Origin: Cellulophaga sp. Hel_I_12
Lineage (GTDB): Bacteria; Bacteroidota; Bacteroidia; Flavobacteriales; Flavobacteriaceae
Assembly: GCF_000799565.1 (NCBI RefSeq)
Contig: NZ_JUHB01000001.1
Location: 2,855,501-2,919,500, forward strand
Direction: 5' to 3'
Length of the DNA stretch: 64,000 bases
A program made the translations under genes and the position numbers. Of this stretch, positions 45,789 through 54,548 are shown piece after piece; positions within the stretch are counted from its first letter, which is position 1, and each line of letters starts with the position of its first letter. Below the pieces are notes generated by a model. The model did not search any database and was not told the origin of the DNA. It was given only the letters and a program-made list of their open reading frames with translations.

Positions 45789-46722
45789 TGGCAAACTGTT
45801 TCTTTATTTTATCTACGACTACTTGAGCTAACTTTATTTTGCTTTCTGCTGTCCAACCTCCTACATGTGGTGTTAACAGTACATTTTCGGCGTGTATTAA
45901 GTACTTGAAAGCTTCTGGCATGGTGTTTTCAAATAGCTGTTCAAAAGAGGTTTTTTCATATTCTAACACATCAAGCCCGGCCCCTAAAATTTTACCTGAT
46001 TGTAAAGCAGTGACCAGATCTTCGGTGACTACACATTTACCTCTTGCGGTATTCAAAAGCCAAATATTTTTCTGAAAACCTTGAATAAAATCTAGGTTGA
46101 CCATGTTTATAGTTTCTTCTGTTTGAGGTACATGTAAGCTAATGACATCAGCTTTCTGTTTTAGCTCCATAATGCCTACTTGTCGCGCGTTATCGTCACC
46201 TATACCTCCTTTTAAGTCGTAACAAAGTACTTCAACATCAAAGCCTTTTAATTTTTTGGCAAACGCTTTGCCCATGTTTCCGTAACCGATAATCCCTACC
46301 GTTTTTCCATCGAGTTCTACCCCACGATTACCCTCTCTGTCCCATTTGCCGCCGCGAACTTCTTGATCCGCTTTATGTAATTTATTAAAAAGTGATAAGA
46401 GCATACCTAAGGTATGTTCACCAACGGCATTTCTATTACCTTCCGGTGCTGCAGCTAAAAAAATAGCATTGCTTTTCGCAAAATCAGTGTCTATATTTTC
46501 CAATCCAGCACCTAAGCGACCAATAAATTTTAGCTTTGTTGCTTTCTCTAAAAAAGGGCGGTCAATGCTAAACCTACTGCGAATGATGATGCCATCATAC
46601 AAATGAATTTTAGCCTCAATTTCTTGTTTTGATGCGCTGTAATCTTCATCATTGGTATACCCGAGTTCCTTAAATTGTTCAATAATTAATGGGTGATTTA
46701 CATCTACATGTAATATTCTCAT
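45778..46722 (-). CDS. D-2-hydroxyacid dehydrogenase
   Basis: A 314-residue NAD-dependent dehydrogenase of the phosphoglycerate/hydroxypyruvate type. The catalytic domain contains RSRFSIDRPFLEKATKLKFIGRLGAGLENID. The Rossmann domain contains GIIGYGNMGKAFA near 148. The active-site Arg (LLNTARGKCVV near 229), Glu (LDVLEYEKTS) and His (LLTPHVGGWT near 289) are all present. It lacks the ACT domain of SerA, and the true substrate is not known. It lies in an operon with cupin, DUF1801 and VOC genes (5-base gap to cupin). Confidence 0.9.
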   Translation of the reverse strand: MRILHVDVNHPLIIEQFKELGYTNDEDYSASKQEIEAKIHLYDGIIIRSRFSIDRPFLEKATKLKFIGRLGAGLENIDTDFAKSNAIFLAAAPEGNRNAVGEHTLGMLLSLFNKLHKADQEVRGGKWDREGNRGVELDGKTVGIIGYGNMGKAFAKKLKGFDVEVLCYDLKGGIGDDNARQVGIMELKQKADVISLHVPQTEETINMVNLDFIQGFQKNIWLLNTARGKCVVTEDLVTALQSGKILGAGLDVLEYEKTSFEQLFENTMPEAFKYLIHAENVLLTPHVGGWTAESKIKLAQVVVDKIKKQFANEI

Positions 46723-46727
46723 TGTAC

Positions 46728-47093
46728 TTATATTTTTGGGTAAAAGTTCTGACTTCTTTCGTGTAGCACGTTTCCTGTATGTGCAGTAGTTAACTTTTCA
46801 AAAAGTAACACTTCGACGACTTCATTGTTTTCTGTTTTTGGGCAGTGTTCAATGCCTTTAGGAACTACAATAATTTCGCCCGCACGTACCACCTCGGTTT
46901 TGTCTCTAAATTGCATATAAAGCGTGCCTTTTAATACTTGAAAAAGTTCATCTTCCTCGTCGTGCGCATGCCAAACAAATTCACCTTGTAATTTTGCTAA
47001 AATTACTTGCATATCATCAACAACAGCTATTTGTCGAGGATGCCATGTTTCCGTAAATAAGGCGTGTTTTTCTATGAGGTTGATGGGTTTCAT
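46728..47093 (-). CDS. Cupin-domain protein
   Basis: A 121-residue single-domain cupin. The metal-binding motif 1 is FVWHAHDEEDELFQVLKG (H and H in HAH, E) and motif 2 is GEIIVVPKGIEHCP, with a His in the usual place. There is no fused domain. It is the first gene of a compact operon followed by a D-2-hydroxyacid dehydrogenase 5 bases later. Cupins often bind a small acid or act as isomerases or dioxygenases. The substrate is not predictable. Confidence 0.88.
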   Translation of the reverse strand: MKPINLIEKHALFTETWHPRQIAVVDDMQVILAKLQGEFVWHAHDEEDELFQVLKGTLYMQFRDKTEVVRAGEIIVVPKGIEHCPKTENNEVVEVLLFEKLTTAHTGNVLHERSQNFYPKI

Positions 47094-47246
47094 AAGTTGT
47101 GTGATAAAGGAAATTAAATAAAAAAGTATCTATCGATTTAGAATATTGCTTTTTTGATTTAATTTGAAAATGTTTTTCAATATAAGAATTTATCAACTTT
47201 TTTTGCAACTTGACACTTGAACTTTTTATACGATTTAGAAGCAAAT

Positions 47247-47258
47247 CCCCTTTTGGGG
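47247..47258. repeat. Short GC hairpin near the GNAT-nitrilase 3' end
   Basis: CCCC TTTT GGGG, then GCTAAGAGGC, lies 13 bases from the minus-strand stop at 47272. It resembles the CCCCTTTTGGGGG pattern at 57231-57247 and may be a short terminator or repeat. Confidence 0.4.
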
Positions 47259-47271
47259 GCTAAGAGGCTTT

Positions 47272-48795
47272 TTATTTCTTTTTCAATTCGAACAGATCTT
47301 TTCTTCGGTCTCTTAAATTTTTAACGCTTCCAAACTGGTTTAATTCGCGTAACAAATCAATATCTACGTCACAAATTAAAATCATCTCGGTATTGGGTGT
47401 TGCTTCGGCTTTTATGCCGTTGGCAGGGAATGAAAAATCGCAAGGTGTAAACACCATCGATTGGGCGTATTGAATATCCATATTATTTACCCGAGGTAAA
47501 TTGCCAACACTACCGGCGATCGCTACATAGCACTCGTTTTCTATGGCTCTCGCTTGTGCACAATGCCGTACTCTAGAATAGCCATTTTGTGTATCCGTTA
47601 AAAAGGGCACAAATAAAATGTCCATTCCATCGTCGGCTAACAAACGGCTTAGTTCAGGAAATTCTGAGTCGTAACAAATCAAGATGCCAATTTTACCACA
47701 ATCGGTATCAAAAGTTTTAAACGATGACCCCCCTTGCATACCCCATACTCTTGCCTCATCGGGAGTAACGTGCAGTTTTTCATAACGTTCTGTAGTACCA
47801 TCTCTTTTGCATAAATAACCTGCATTGTACAGCAAATCATTTTTAATTTCAGGCATGCTCCCTGTTATGATATTGATATTATAAGAAATAGCTAATTCTG
47901 AAAATTTCTGAACAATCTCCTCCGTATGTTTTGCCAATTCACGAATAGCGTCAGACTCTTTTAAATGGTTGTTTTCTGCCATTAATGGCGCATTGAAAAA
48001 TTCGGGAAACAAAGCAAAATCTGACCGGTAACCAGAAACAGAATCGATAAAAAACTCGGCTTGTTGCATCAAGTCATCTAAATTTTTATAGCTTCTCATT
48101 TGCCATTGAATCAAGCCTAAACGGATAATTTTTTTCTTCGTCGCTGCTTTTGTATTTACTTTTTGATAGTAGATGTTATCCCATTCTAAAAGAACCGCAT
48201 ATTCGTTTGATGCGGCATCACCCTCCAAATACCCTTTCATGATTTTAGACGGATGGAAGTCGTTAGAAATTTGGAAATTAAGTACAGGATCATGGATCTC
48301 CTTACGTTTTACACTTTCGATGTATTCTTTGGGCGATAATTTTTCAGCGTATTTATGGTAATTGGGAATTCTACCCCCAAAAATAATTCCTCTTAAATTT
48401 TCACGCTCACAAAGTTCTTTTCTGTAATCGTATAAGCGCCTTCCTAATCGCAAGCCTCTAAATTCTGACTTGATAAATACTTCAATGCCGTAGAGCACGT
48501 CACCATCTTTTTTTAAGGTGCTAAAGGTGTAGTCTCCGGTAACCTCTTTGTAGGTGTGGGGCCTGTCAAACTGCATATAATCTACGCGCAACGATAAGGC
48601 ACACCCTGCCAGTTTTCCGTTGACTTTAATGACAACTTGCCCTTGTGGAAATTCATTGATTAATAATTGTATCAAATTTTCCTTCCAATAGGAGTTGGCC
48701 ATATTGGGATAGGTTTCTATCATGGCCGATTTAAGGGCCTGATAGTCATCAATGGTTAAAAATTCTAATTCTATATTTTCTATATTCTTGATCAT
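47272..48795 (-). CDS. GNAT-nitrilase fusion protein
   Basis: A 507-residue bifunctional protein. Residues about 1-220 form a GNAT acetyltransferase (FIKSEFRGLRLGRRLYDYRKELC). Residues about 225-500 form a carbon-nitrogen hydrolase of the nitrilase superfamily with FPEFFNAP near 262 (Glu), EKLHVTPDE near 338 (Lys) and ICYDSEFPE near 372 (Cys). The full Glu-Lys-Cys triad suggests activity on an amide or nitrile. A one-chain union of acetyltransferase and amidohydrolase might acetylate and deacylate the same small metabolite, but this is inference. The gene stands alone, 170 bases from the magnesium transporter gene. Confidence 0.9.
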   Translation of the reverse strand: MIKNIENIELEFLTIDDYQALKSAMIETYPNMANSYWKENLIQLLINEFPQGQVVIKVNGKLAGCALSLRVDYMQFDRPHTYKEVTGDYTFSTLKKDGDVLYGIEVFIKSEFRGLRLGRRLYDYRKELCERENLRGIIFGGRIPNYHKYAEKLSPKEYIESVKRKEIHDPVLNFQISNDFHPSKIMKGYLEGDAASNEYAVLLEWDNIYYQKVNTKAATKKKIIRLGLIQWQMRSYKNLDDLMQQAEFFIDSVSGYRSDFALFPEFFNAPLMAENNHLKESDAIRELAKHTEEIVQKFSELAISYNINIITGSMPEIKNDLLYNAGYLCKRDGTTERYEKLHVTPDEARVWGMQGGSSFKTFDTDCGKIGILICYDSEFPELSRLLADDGMDILFVPFLTDTQNGYSRVRHCAQARAIENECYVAIAGSVGNLPRVNNMDIQYAQSMVFTPCDFSFPANGIKAEATPNTEMILICDVDIDLLRELNQFGSVKNLRDRRKDLFELKKK

Positions 48796-48962
48796 ACTTG
48801 TGTTGTAAATTAAGGCTAAAGTTGTAAAAAAAATAGTTAAAAAACGAAGGATTGATTACCTATACGCTCTTCGAAATTCGACTGTTTCACCTGGTTTTTT
48901 GTTGATGTCCTTGATGGTTTTAGAAAAATTTAATGGTATTTAGCTGTCCTCAGTTGTTGCAC

Positions 48963-50318
48963 TTAAAATCCTAAAATAACCTTTGCTATCGAAAAATATA
49001 TTAAAATCCCGATCACATCATTACTTGTCGTTATAAATGGTCCTGTTGCAATGGCAGGGTCAATGCCTCTTTTATTTAAAAAAATGGGAATAAAAGTACC
49101 AATTACGGCTGCATTTATGACCACGACAATAAGTGCTAAACCTACTGTTACAGATACTAAATATGATGTTTTAAAGCCAAAATGGCTAATTAAAATAAAT
49201 ACCAAGGCTAGTGCTAAACCATTCACTAAACCTAATAACATTTCTTTGAGCAATCGTCCGATAATCGTTCCTTTAATGGTGTCATTGGCTAAACCTTGCA
49301 CCACAATCGCTGACGACTGTACACCCACATTACCAGCGGTGGCTTGCATTAGTGGAATAAAGGCCAATAAAATAGGGAATGTCACAAAAGCACCTTGAAA
49401 ACTGGTAATAATACTTGCAGCACCCACGCCGCCAAACATTCCGATAAGCAACCAAGGCAAACGTGCTTTGGTCAGTTCCCAGATACTATCATCAGCCTCT
49501 ACATCTTTAGAAATACCAGCTGCTAATTGATAATCTTTTTCGGCTACCTCTCGAATCACATCAATAATATCATCAATGGTAATTCTACCCACTAGTCGGC
49601 CAATTTCATCGATAACAGGAATAGCTTCTAAATCGTATTTCGACATGATTTTAGCAACTTCTTCGGGCTTTTCATTCACATTGACATAATCTACCTTAGG
49701 AATGTAAATTTCTTTAATATGGGTTTTGGTAGAAGTGGTTAGTAAATCTTTTAAAGATAAGCGACCTTTGAGTTTATCTTCATCATCCACCACATAAATA
49801 GAGTGCACTCGCGTTACGTTCTCGGCCTGTAAGCGCATTTCTTTTACACAGGTGAGTACGTTCCAGTTTTCGTTTACTTTCACTAATTCTTTCGCCATTA
49901 AACCACCTGCTGAATTCTCGTCATACCGCAATAGATCAACAATATCTTTTGCGTGTTCCCGATCTTCAATTTCTGAAATTACTTTCTGAACCAATTCTTT
50001 TGGAAGCTCACCAATAATATCGGCCGCATCATCCGTATCTAACTCGTCGAGCTCTTCAGCAATTTCTTTGGCAGAAAGGTTACCTAAAATATTTTCTCGA
50101 ACATCTTCATCTAACTCGGTAAGAATATCCGATGTTTTATCACTATCTAGGAGCTTAAATAAATAGGTCGCATCTTTTTCTGATAATTCGTTGACGATTT
50201 CAGCAACATCGGCAAAGTGAATTTCGTCTAAAAGCACAGAAAGATCGGCATCGCTTTGACCAGCAATGAGCGTTTCAATATTTTCAATAAGTTCTTCTGT
50301 AAGTTTAAACGGCATCAT
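48963..50318 (-). CDS. mgtE: MgtE-type magnesium transporter
   Basis: A 451-residue transporter with the N-terminal helical MgtE_N domain ([35 protein letters not shown] repeats), two CBS domains (about 130-255, including [27 protein letters not shown]) and five C-terminal membrane helices (about 285-450) with [22 protein letters not shown], the conserved pore helix. Cytosolic Mg closes the channel through the N-domain. It overlaps the end of rsmA by about 14 bases on the same strand, so the two are one transcript. The start is the ATG at 50318. The next ATG at 50315 is equally plausible. Confidence 0.94.
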   Translation of the reverse strand: MMPFKLTEELIENIETLIAGQSDADLSVLLDEIHFADVAEIVNELSEKDATYLFKLLDSDKTSDILTELDEDVRENILGNLSAKEIAEELDELDTDDAADIIGELPKELVQKVISEIEDREHAKDIVDLLRYDENSAGGLMAKELVKVNENWNVLTCVKEMRLQAENVTRVHSIYVVDDEDKLKGRLSLKDLLTTSTKTHIKEIYIPKVDYVNVNEKPEEVAKIMSKYDLEAIPVIDEIGRLVGRITIDDIIDVIREVAEKDYQLAAGISKDVEADDSIWELTKARLPWLLIGMFGGVGAASIITSFQGAFVTFPILLAFIPLMQATAGNVGVQSSAIVVQGLANDTIKGTIIGRLLKEMLLGLVNGLALALVFILISHFGFKTSYLVSVTVGLALIVVVINAAVIGTFIPIFLNKRGIDPAIATGPFITTSNDVIGILIYFSIAKVILGF

Positions 50319-51165
50319 GGGCAATAGTATTCGTCAAGGTAATAAAATCTGAGACCGATAGTTGTTCTGGTCGTTTGTCAAAGATAGCATCTTCTTTGAG
50401 ACTATCAGAAAGGTTAAAGGTTTTTAAACTATTCCGAATGGTTTTTCTACGTTGGTTAAAGGCTGTTTTGACCACCTTAAAAAGTAATTTTTCATCACAA
50501 CCTATATTTTGATTTTCTTTACGTGTTAGCCGCAAAACACCAGATTCTACCTTGGGAGGAGGATCAAAAACAGTAGGGGGCACGGTAAATAAATACTCGG
50601 CATCGTAAGAAGCTTGAACCAAGACAGATAAAATACCATAGGTTTTACTGCCTTCTGTTTCGCAAATACGTGCGGCTACTTCTTTCTGAAACATACCTGT
50701 AAATTCGGGCACTAAGGCCTTCAATTCTATAAGTTTAAAAACTATTTGTGTTGAAATATTATACGGAAAATTCCCTGTAATAGCAAACTGTTGGTCGCCA
50801 AATAGTGTGCTCACATCGTACTTTAAAAAATCGGCCTCCAACACTTGAAATTTATTTTTTCGCCCTATAAATTCGGGATGCTCCAATAAAAAACTATGAT
50901 TTAAATACACAATAGATTCGGAGTCAAGATCCATCGCCACCAAATCTATCGGTTCTTTTAAAAGATATTTTGTTAAAACGCCCGTTCCAGGACCAATTTC
51001 AATGACGTTTTTATACCCTTTAAAAGTAAGTGTAGTGGCTATTTGATGCGCTATATCTTCGTCTTTCAAAAAATGCTGGCCTAAGTGTTTTTTTGCTTTA
51101 ACCGGACTCTGCTCTTTTGATTTTTTAGCACTGGTAAAATTTTTCTTGAATGTTTTTTTTGCCAT
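50305..51165 (-). CDS. rsmA: 16S rRNA dimethyladenosine transferase RsmA (KsgA)
   Basis: Dimethylates A1518 and A1519 of 16S rRNA in ribosome assembly. The 286-residue protein has the SAM motif EIGPGTG at 56-62, ADFL near 111-114, and the catalytic NFPY at 132-135. A Lys-rich N-terminal head ([31 protein letters not shown]) precedes the conserved KKHLGQHFL start. The head is longer than in E. coli KsgA but similar in flavobacteria. It is followed by, and overlaps, mgtE. Confidence 0.94.
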   Translation of the reverse strand: MAKKTFKKNFTSAKKSKEQSPVKAKKHLGQHFLKDEDIAHQIATTLTFKGYKNVIEIGPGTGVLTKYLLKEPIDLVAMDLDSESIVYLNHSFLLEHPEFIGRKNKFQVLEADFLKYDVSTLFGDQQFAITGNFPYNISTQIVFKLIELKALVPEFTGMFQKEVAARICETEGSKTYGILSVLVQASYDAEYLFTVPPTVFDPPPKVESGVLRLTRKENQNIGCDEKLLFKVVKTAFNQRRKTIRNSLKTFNLSDSLKEDAIFDKRPEQLSVSDFITLTNTIAHDAV

Positions 51166-51281
51166 GGTAAAGCGTATTATTTAAAACTAGGTAAGGTGCT
51201 TTTCCAGGTGTTCTTAGCCACCTTTTAAAGGGCACTTTCTAATTCATTTTTTTTTGAAGTGGTTTTCGCGTAGGCTTACTT

Positions 51282-51593
51282 TTAATGCTCACTTACAATT
51301 TCTAACTCCGTTCTAAAGGCTAACATTTTATCGGCAAATAAGTTTAAACCTTCTTGTCGTAATTTGGGTGCATCTTCTTCGTAATATTTTTGCAAGGTTT
51401 CTTTTGATGTAGTCGCATATTGCACCGAATAGGTAAAACCGCCCATTTCTTCTTCAATCAGAACGCGACACATTTTAGCATTGGTAAATTTTCCTGTAGC
51501 CATCATTTGAGGAATATGCGTTTTTTGCATCCAAGAAAGCCATTGTTCGTGAATTGATTCGTCAATATTTGTGGTTACGTTATAGATGTACAT
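51282..51593 (-). CDS. DUF4286 family protein
   Basis: A 103-residue protein of the DUF4286 family: MYIYNVTTNIDESIHEQWLSWM, then THIPQMMATGKFTNAKMCRVL and GGFTYSVQYATTSKETLQKY. This is a compact ferredoxin-like dimer fold seen widely in Bacteroidota, with no known function. There is no signal peptide or metal motif. It stands alone between rsmA and the TPR gene. Confidence 0.82.
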   Translation of the reverse strand: MYIYNVTTNIDESIHEQWLSWMQKTHIPQMMATGKFTNAKMCRVLIEEEMGGFTYSVQYATTSKETLQKYYEEDAPKLRQEGLNLFADKMLAFRTELEIVSEH

Positions 51594-51813
51594 ATTTAGT
51601 CTAAGGTTTTAATGTCTAATGTCGAAAGTTAAAAAGGCGTGATTTAAATTTTGACAAAGATAGTTTAATAAAAAAGTTCAAGTGCAAGTGTCTAGTTCAA
51701 AAAAATTAAATAGAAGTTTTGGGTGTTACATGTTAAGCTTTAAGTAGAAATTGTCTGGAAAGCTGAGCGTTTAATGCCTTGTGTTGCCTATAATTTATTG
51801 GTTTTTGAGCGTA

Positions 51814-51831
51814 AACCAGAAACCAGAAACC
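51814..51831. repeat. AACCAGA heptamer tandem at the TPR gene 3' end
   Basis: Two and a half head-to-tail copies of AACCAGA (51814-51820, 51821-51827, then AACC), directly abutting the TPR gene stop at 51831-51833. Confidence 0.5.
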
Positions 51832-53615
51832 TATTCAATGGAGTCTCCTCGCAAGCGCCTAAAGTTTTTTCTGGCTTGGGGAAAGTAGTAACTGTCTTGG
51901 TAGTTGTAGATGATTTTTTCGTAGCTTTCCTTGGCTTTGATGGCATCCTTAAATTGGTTTTCGTAAAGCTGTGCAATAGCAAAATAGGCATCATCGGCTA
52001 GAATGCCGTCGGCATAAAATTCTATTATTTTTTGATAATTAAAACGTGCCGCTTCAAAATCATTTTCTTTTTCTAATAATTCACCTTGCTTTAGAAGTGC
52101 TTCATCTTCAATTTTTTCGCCTTTATGTTCTTTTAGAATGCGCTCTAGCGTGGCAATAGCCTCTTTGTTTTTATTCTGATAGGCTAATAAATCGGCCTTG
52201 GCGTAAATTTTTAATGCTGTTTGTGTGGAATCTTCTAGCGAATTGTCAGAAATAAGTAGACTTAATTGCATGGCATCATTGGCTATCAATTGCGAAGTAG
52301 AGCTTCTGAGCACTTTTAATTGTGTAAGGGCCCAATCAAAATCTCCTTTGTAAAAACTAGTCTGTGCTACTTTAAAACGCGCATCTTGCCCTAACACGTC
52401 GTTCTTTAAGTTTTGTTGAATCTGCGTAAAATAGATCAGGGCCTGATTAAATTTTTGATCATAGACTAAAATATCGCCTAAAGTCATTTTTACATAGGCC
52501 TCACTGTAATTATTGAGCGGTAATTCGAGCGATTTTTTTAAGATGGATACTGCTTTTTCGGGGTTGTTTTGTTGAAAAGTTAAAAAATTAGCATAGGCGA
52601 TTTGTAATTCTAAAGTTTGATTTCTATACCCATAGTTGGTCATCAAGGTTTCAAAAAAACTACTTACGCTAGTCATGGTGGTTGCACTTTTATCTTGTAA
52701 CTGAATGTCAATTAAGTTCAATTGTGCCTTCAAGGTCATCTCATTATCCTTACTTTTTTCTACGATAAACTCAAATATTTCTTTTGCGATATCAAAAGCT
52801 TTATTTTCATTGGCTAATTCTCCTAAATCTTCAATTCGGCTTAAGGAGCTAATATCGGAGCGTTTGTAGATGGCCTTCTCTTGCGTAAAAGCACTATTAA
52901 ACTGATTTTGACGCACAAAAAGCCAACTTAAAAGTTGGTTCCATAAAATATCTGGATCCTTTTGTGCATTTTTTAGCAGTATTTTTTTTAGGATGCTATT
53001 GTTTTCGTTGTCGGCTTCGGTGGTGATAAAATCATCAATATTTCGCAATACGCTAGAGGGTGAAGTATTTCCATTACGCAGTAAATTTAAGTAGGAAACA
53101 TACATGTCTTCGATTTTTCCTTGCTCCCCATAAATACGCGCTAGGGGAAAATTAAAATCTAACTCGGGATTGGTTTCCATGCCAATTAAAAATGCTTTTT
53201 CGGCATAGGCCAACAGGGTGTATTTTTGAAAGCGAGCACCAACACTATAGGCAAAATTGGGGTTTTCAGGAATAGTGCTAATTGCTTTCTCGTAATAGGT
53301 TTCCGCTTCTTCATTTTTATTTTGAAGCGTAAAATTACGACCAAGTTCTACAAAATAGATGGGATGTACCCGATTCCCTTTGGTGTTATTGAGCAGTATT
53401 TTTTCGGCTTCATCGTAGCGCTCGAGCTGTTGGTAGCAGGTAATTAAATCTTCGGTAAAATCACCTCGATTGGGATTTTCTTTCACTAGTTTTTCATAAA
53501 AAACTACCGCTTTATCAAAATCACCATCATTAAGGTATTGCTTCGCCAAAAAATAATCTTGGGCAAAGGCAAAGTGTATAGCAAAAAAAGCGATAAAAAA
53601 CAGGATATTTTTCAA
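51831..53615 (-). CDS. Exported tetratricopeptide-repeat protein
   Basis: A protein of about 595 residues. A signal peptide (KNILFFIAFFAIHFAFAQ) begins at the TTG at 53615. The TTG at 53633 overlaps a TATATTTG promoter-like motif, so I prefer 53615. Around twelve TPR-like helix pairs follow (for example NDGDFDKAVVFYEKLVKENP, RYDEAEKILL, EAETYYEKAISTIPENPNFAYS). The C-terminal end is YDFAKDSYYFPQARKNFRRL-like. It probably acts as a periplasmic or lipid-anchored protein scaffold. The partner is not identifiable. It is flanked by DUF4286 and a divergent GLPGLI gene. Confidence 0.85.
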   Translation of the reverse strand: MKNILFFIAFFAIHFAFAQDYFLAKQYLNDGDFDKAVVFYEKLVKENPNRGDFTEDLITCYQQLERYDEAEKILLNNTKGNRVHPIYFVELGRNFTLQNKNEEAETYYEKAISTIPENPNFAYSVGARFQKYTLLAYAEKAFLIGMETNPELDFNFPLARIYGEQGKIEDMYVSYLNLLRNGNTSPSSVLRNIDDFITTEADNENNSILKKILLKNAQKDPDILWNQLLSWLFVRQNQFNSAFTQEKAIYKRSDISSLSRIEDLGELANENKAFDIAKEIFEFIVEKSKDNEMTLKAQLNLIDIQLQDKSATTMTSVSSFFETLMTNYGYRNQTLELQIAYANFLTFQQNNPEKAVSILKKSLELPLNNYSEAYVKMTLGDILVYDQKFNQALIYFTQIQQNLKNDVLGQDARFKVAQTSFYKGDFDWALTQLKVLRSSTSQLIANDAMQLSLLISDNSLEDSTQTALKIYAKADLLAYQNKNKEAIATLERILKEHKGEKIEDEALLKQGELLEKENDFEAARFNYQKIIEFYADGILADDAYFAIAQLYENQFKDAIKAKESYEKIIYNYQDSYYFPQARKNFRRLRGDSIE

Positions 53616-53852
53616 AGGGTACTTTTTTATCAAATATACGGAGAATGTAGGAATAATGTTGAGAGGGTCTTAACTCAGCATTAAATAGTTTTTTAAGTTT
53701 TTTTTAAATACTCAATAAAGTAAGAAAATACTTATAATTATTAGCTTTTTAAGATCAAAACCTTTAAAAGTCTAAGGTTTTTGTGCAATTAAAGTTGACC
53801 TTATTTAATTATTTTAGCAACAATGATTGATTTTTCTTGATTTAACAACGCT

Positions 53853-54548
53853 ATGAAAAAAATTACGGCCTTATTTGTCCTTGCAAGCACATTATGCTTC
53901 TCACAAAATTTTGAGAATGCAACAATTACATATGTAGTTTCCCTAAAACCTCCAATGGATCTGACAAAACTTAAAGAAGAAGCAAAAACGAACGCTCAAC
54001 TACAAGAAGTATTATGGCTTTATGAAGATGCTGTTGATGTAGTATCTACCCTAAAATTCACTAAAAAAGAGGCTATTTACAGGGTCGAAGATCAATTAAA
54101 GAACGAATCTGAAAAAAAAACAAATCTAACTTATATTGGCGCAGGTTCAGAAAAAGTATATTATTCTGATCAAGATGAACTATTTACTGCTGGCAATTCA
54201 AGAGGAGAAAATCTGCGCATTATTCAAGAAAAAAAAGAATGGGAACTTTTAAAAGACAGCAAAAAAATAGGAAAATATACCTGTTATAAAGCGATACAAA
54301 GCAATAGTACTAGTAAAATAAAACCTATTGCTTGGTATACGTTAGAAATTCCTTTGCCTTTTGGTCCAAAGGACTTTGGAGGTTTACCAGGGGTAATTTT
54401 AGCATTAGAACTTGATAAATATGTATTTAATACGACCACAATAACCTTAAATAGTTCTGATTTTGAACCCATAGAAAAGCCCACTAAGGGAAAAAAAATA
54501 ACCTACGCCGAATGGCGTGAAAAGGCAAAAGGTTTTTTTAATAATTGA
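53853..54548 (+). CDS. GLPGLI family exported protein
   Basis: A 231-residue secreted protein of the GLPGLI family, named for the motif that appears here as GGLPGVIL near residue 180. The signal peptide is MKKITALFVLASTLCFSQ (1-18). Residues between 60 and 170 form a beta-rich domain with the family stretch IGKYTCYKAIQ and AWYTLEIPLPFGPKDF. Its stop TGA shares a base with the start ATG of the receptor-like gene, which indicates translational coupling. The two occur together in many Bacteroidota. They probably process or carry the same ligand, but this is not established. Confidence 0.88.
   Translation: MKKITALFVLASTLCFSQNFENATITYVVSLKPPMDLTKLKEEAKTNAQLQEVLWLYEDAVDVVSTLKFTKKEAIYRVEDQLKNESEKKTNLTYIGAGSEKVYYSDQDELFTAGNSRGENLRIIQEKKEWELLKDSKKIGKYTCYKAIQSNSTSKIKPIAWYTLEIPLPFGPKDFGGLPGVILALELDKYVFNTTTITLNSSDFEPIEKPTKGKKITYAEWREKAKGFFNN

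Noticed and set aside
51594..51813. Possible tRNA or other structured RNA in the gap before the TPR gene
   Set aside because: No cloverleaf, no conserved TTCRA/TPsiC pattern and no paired acceptor ends can be found by eye.
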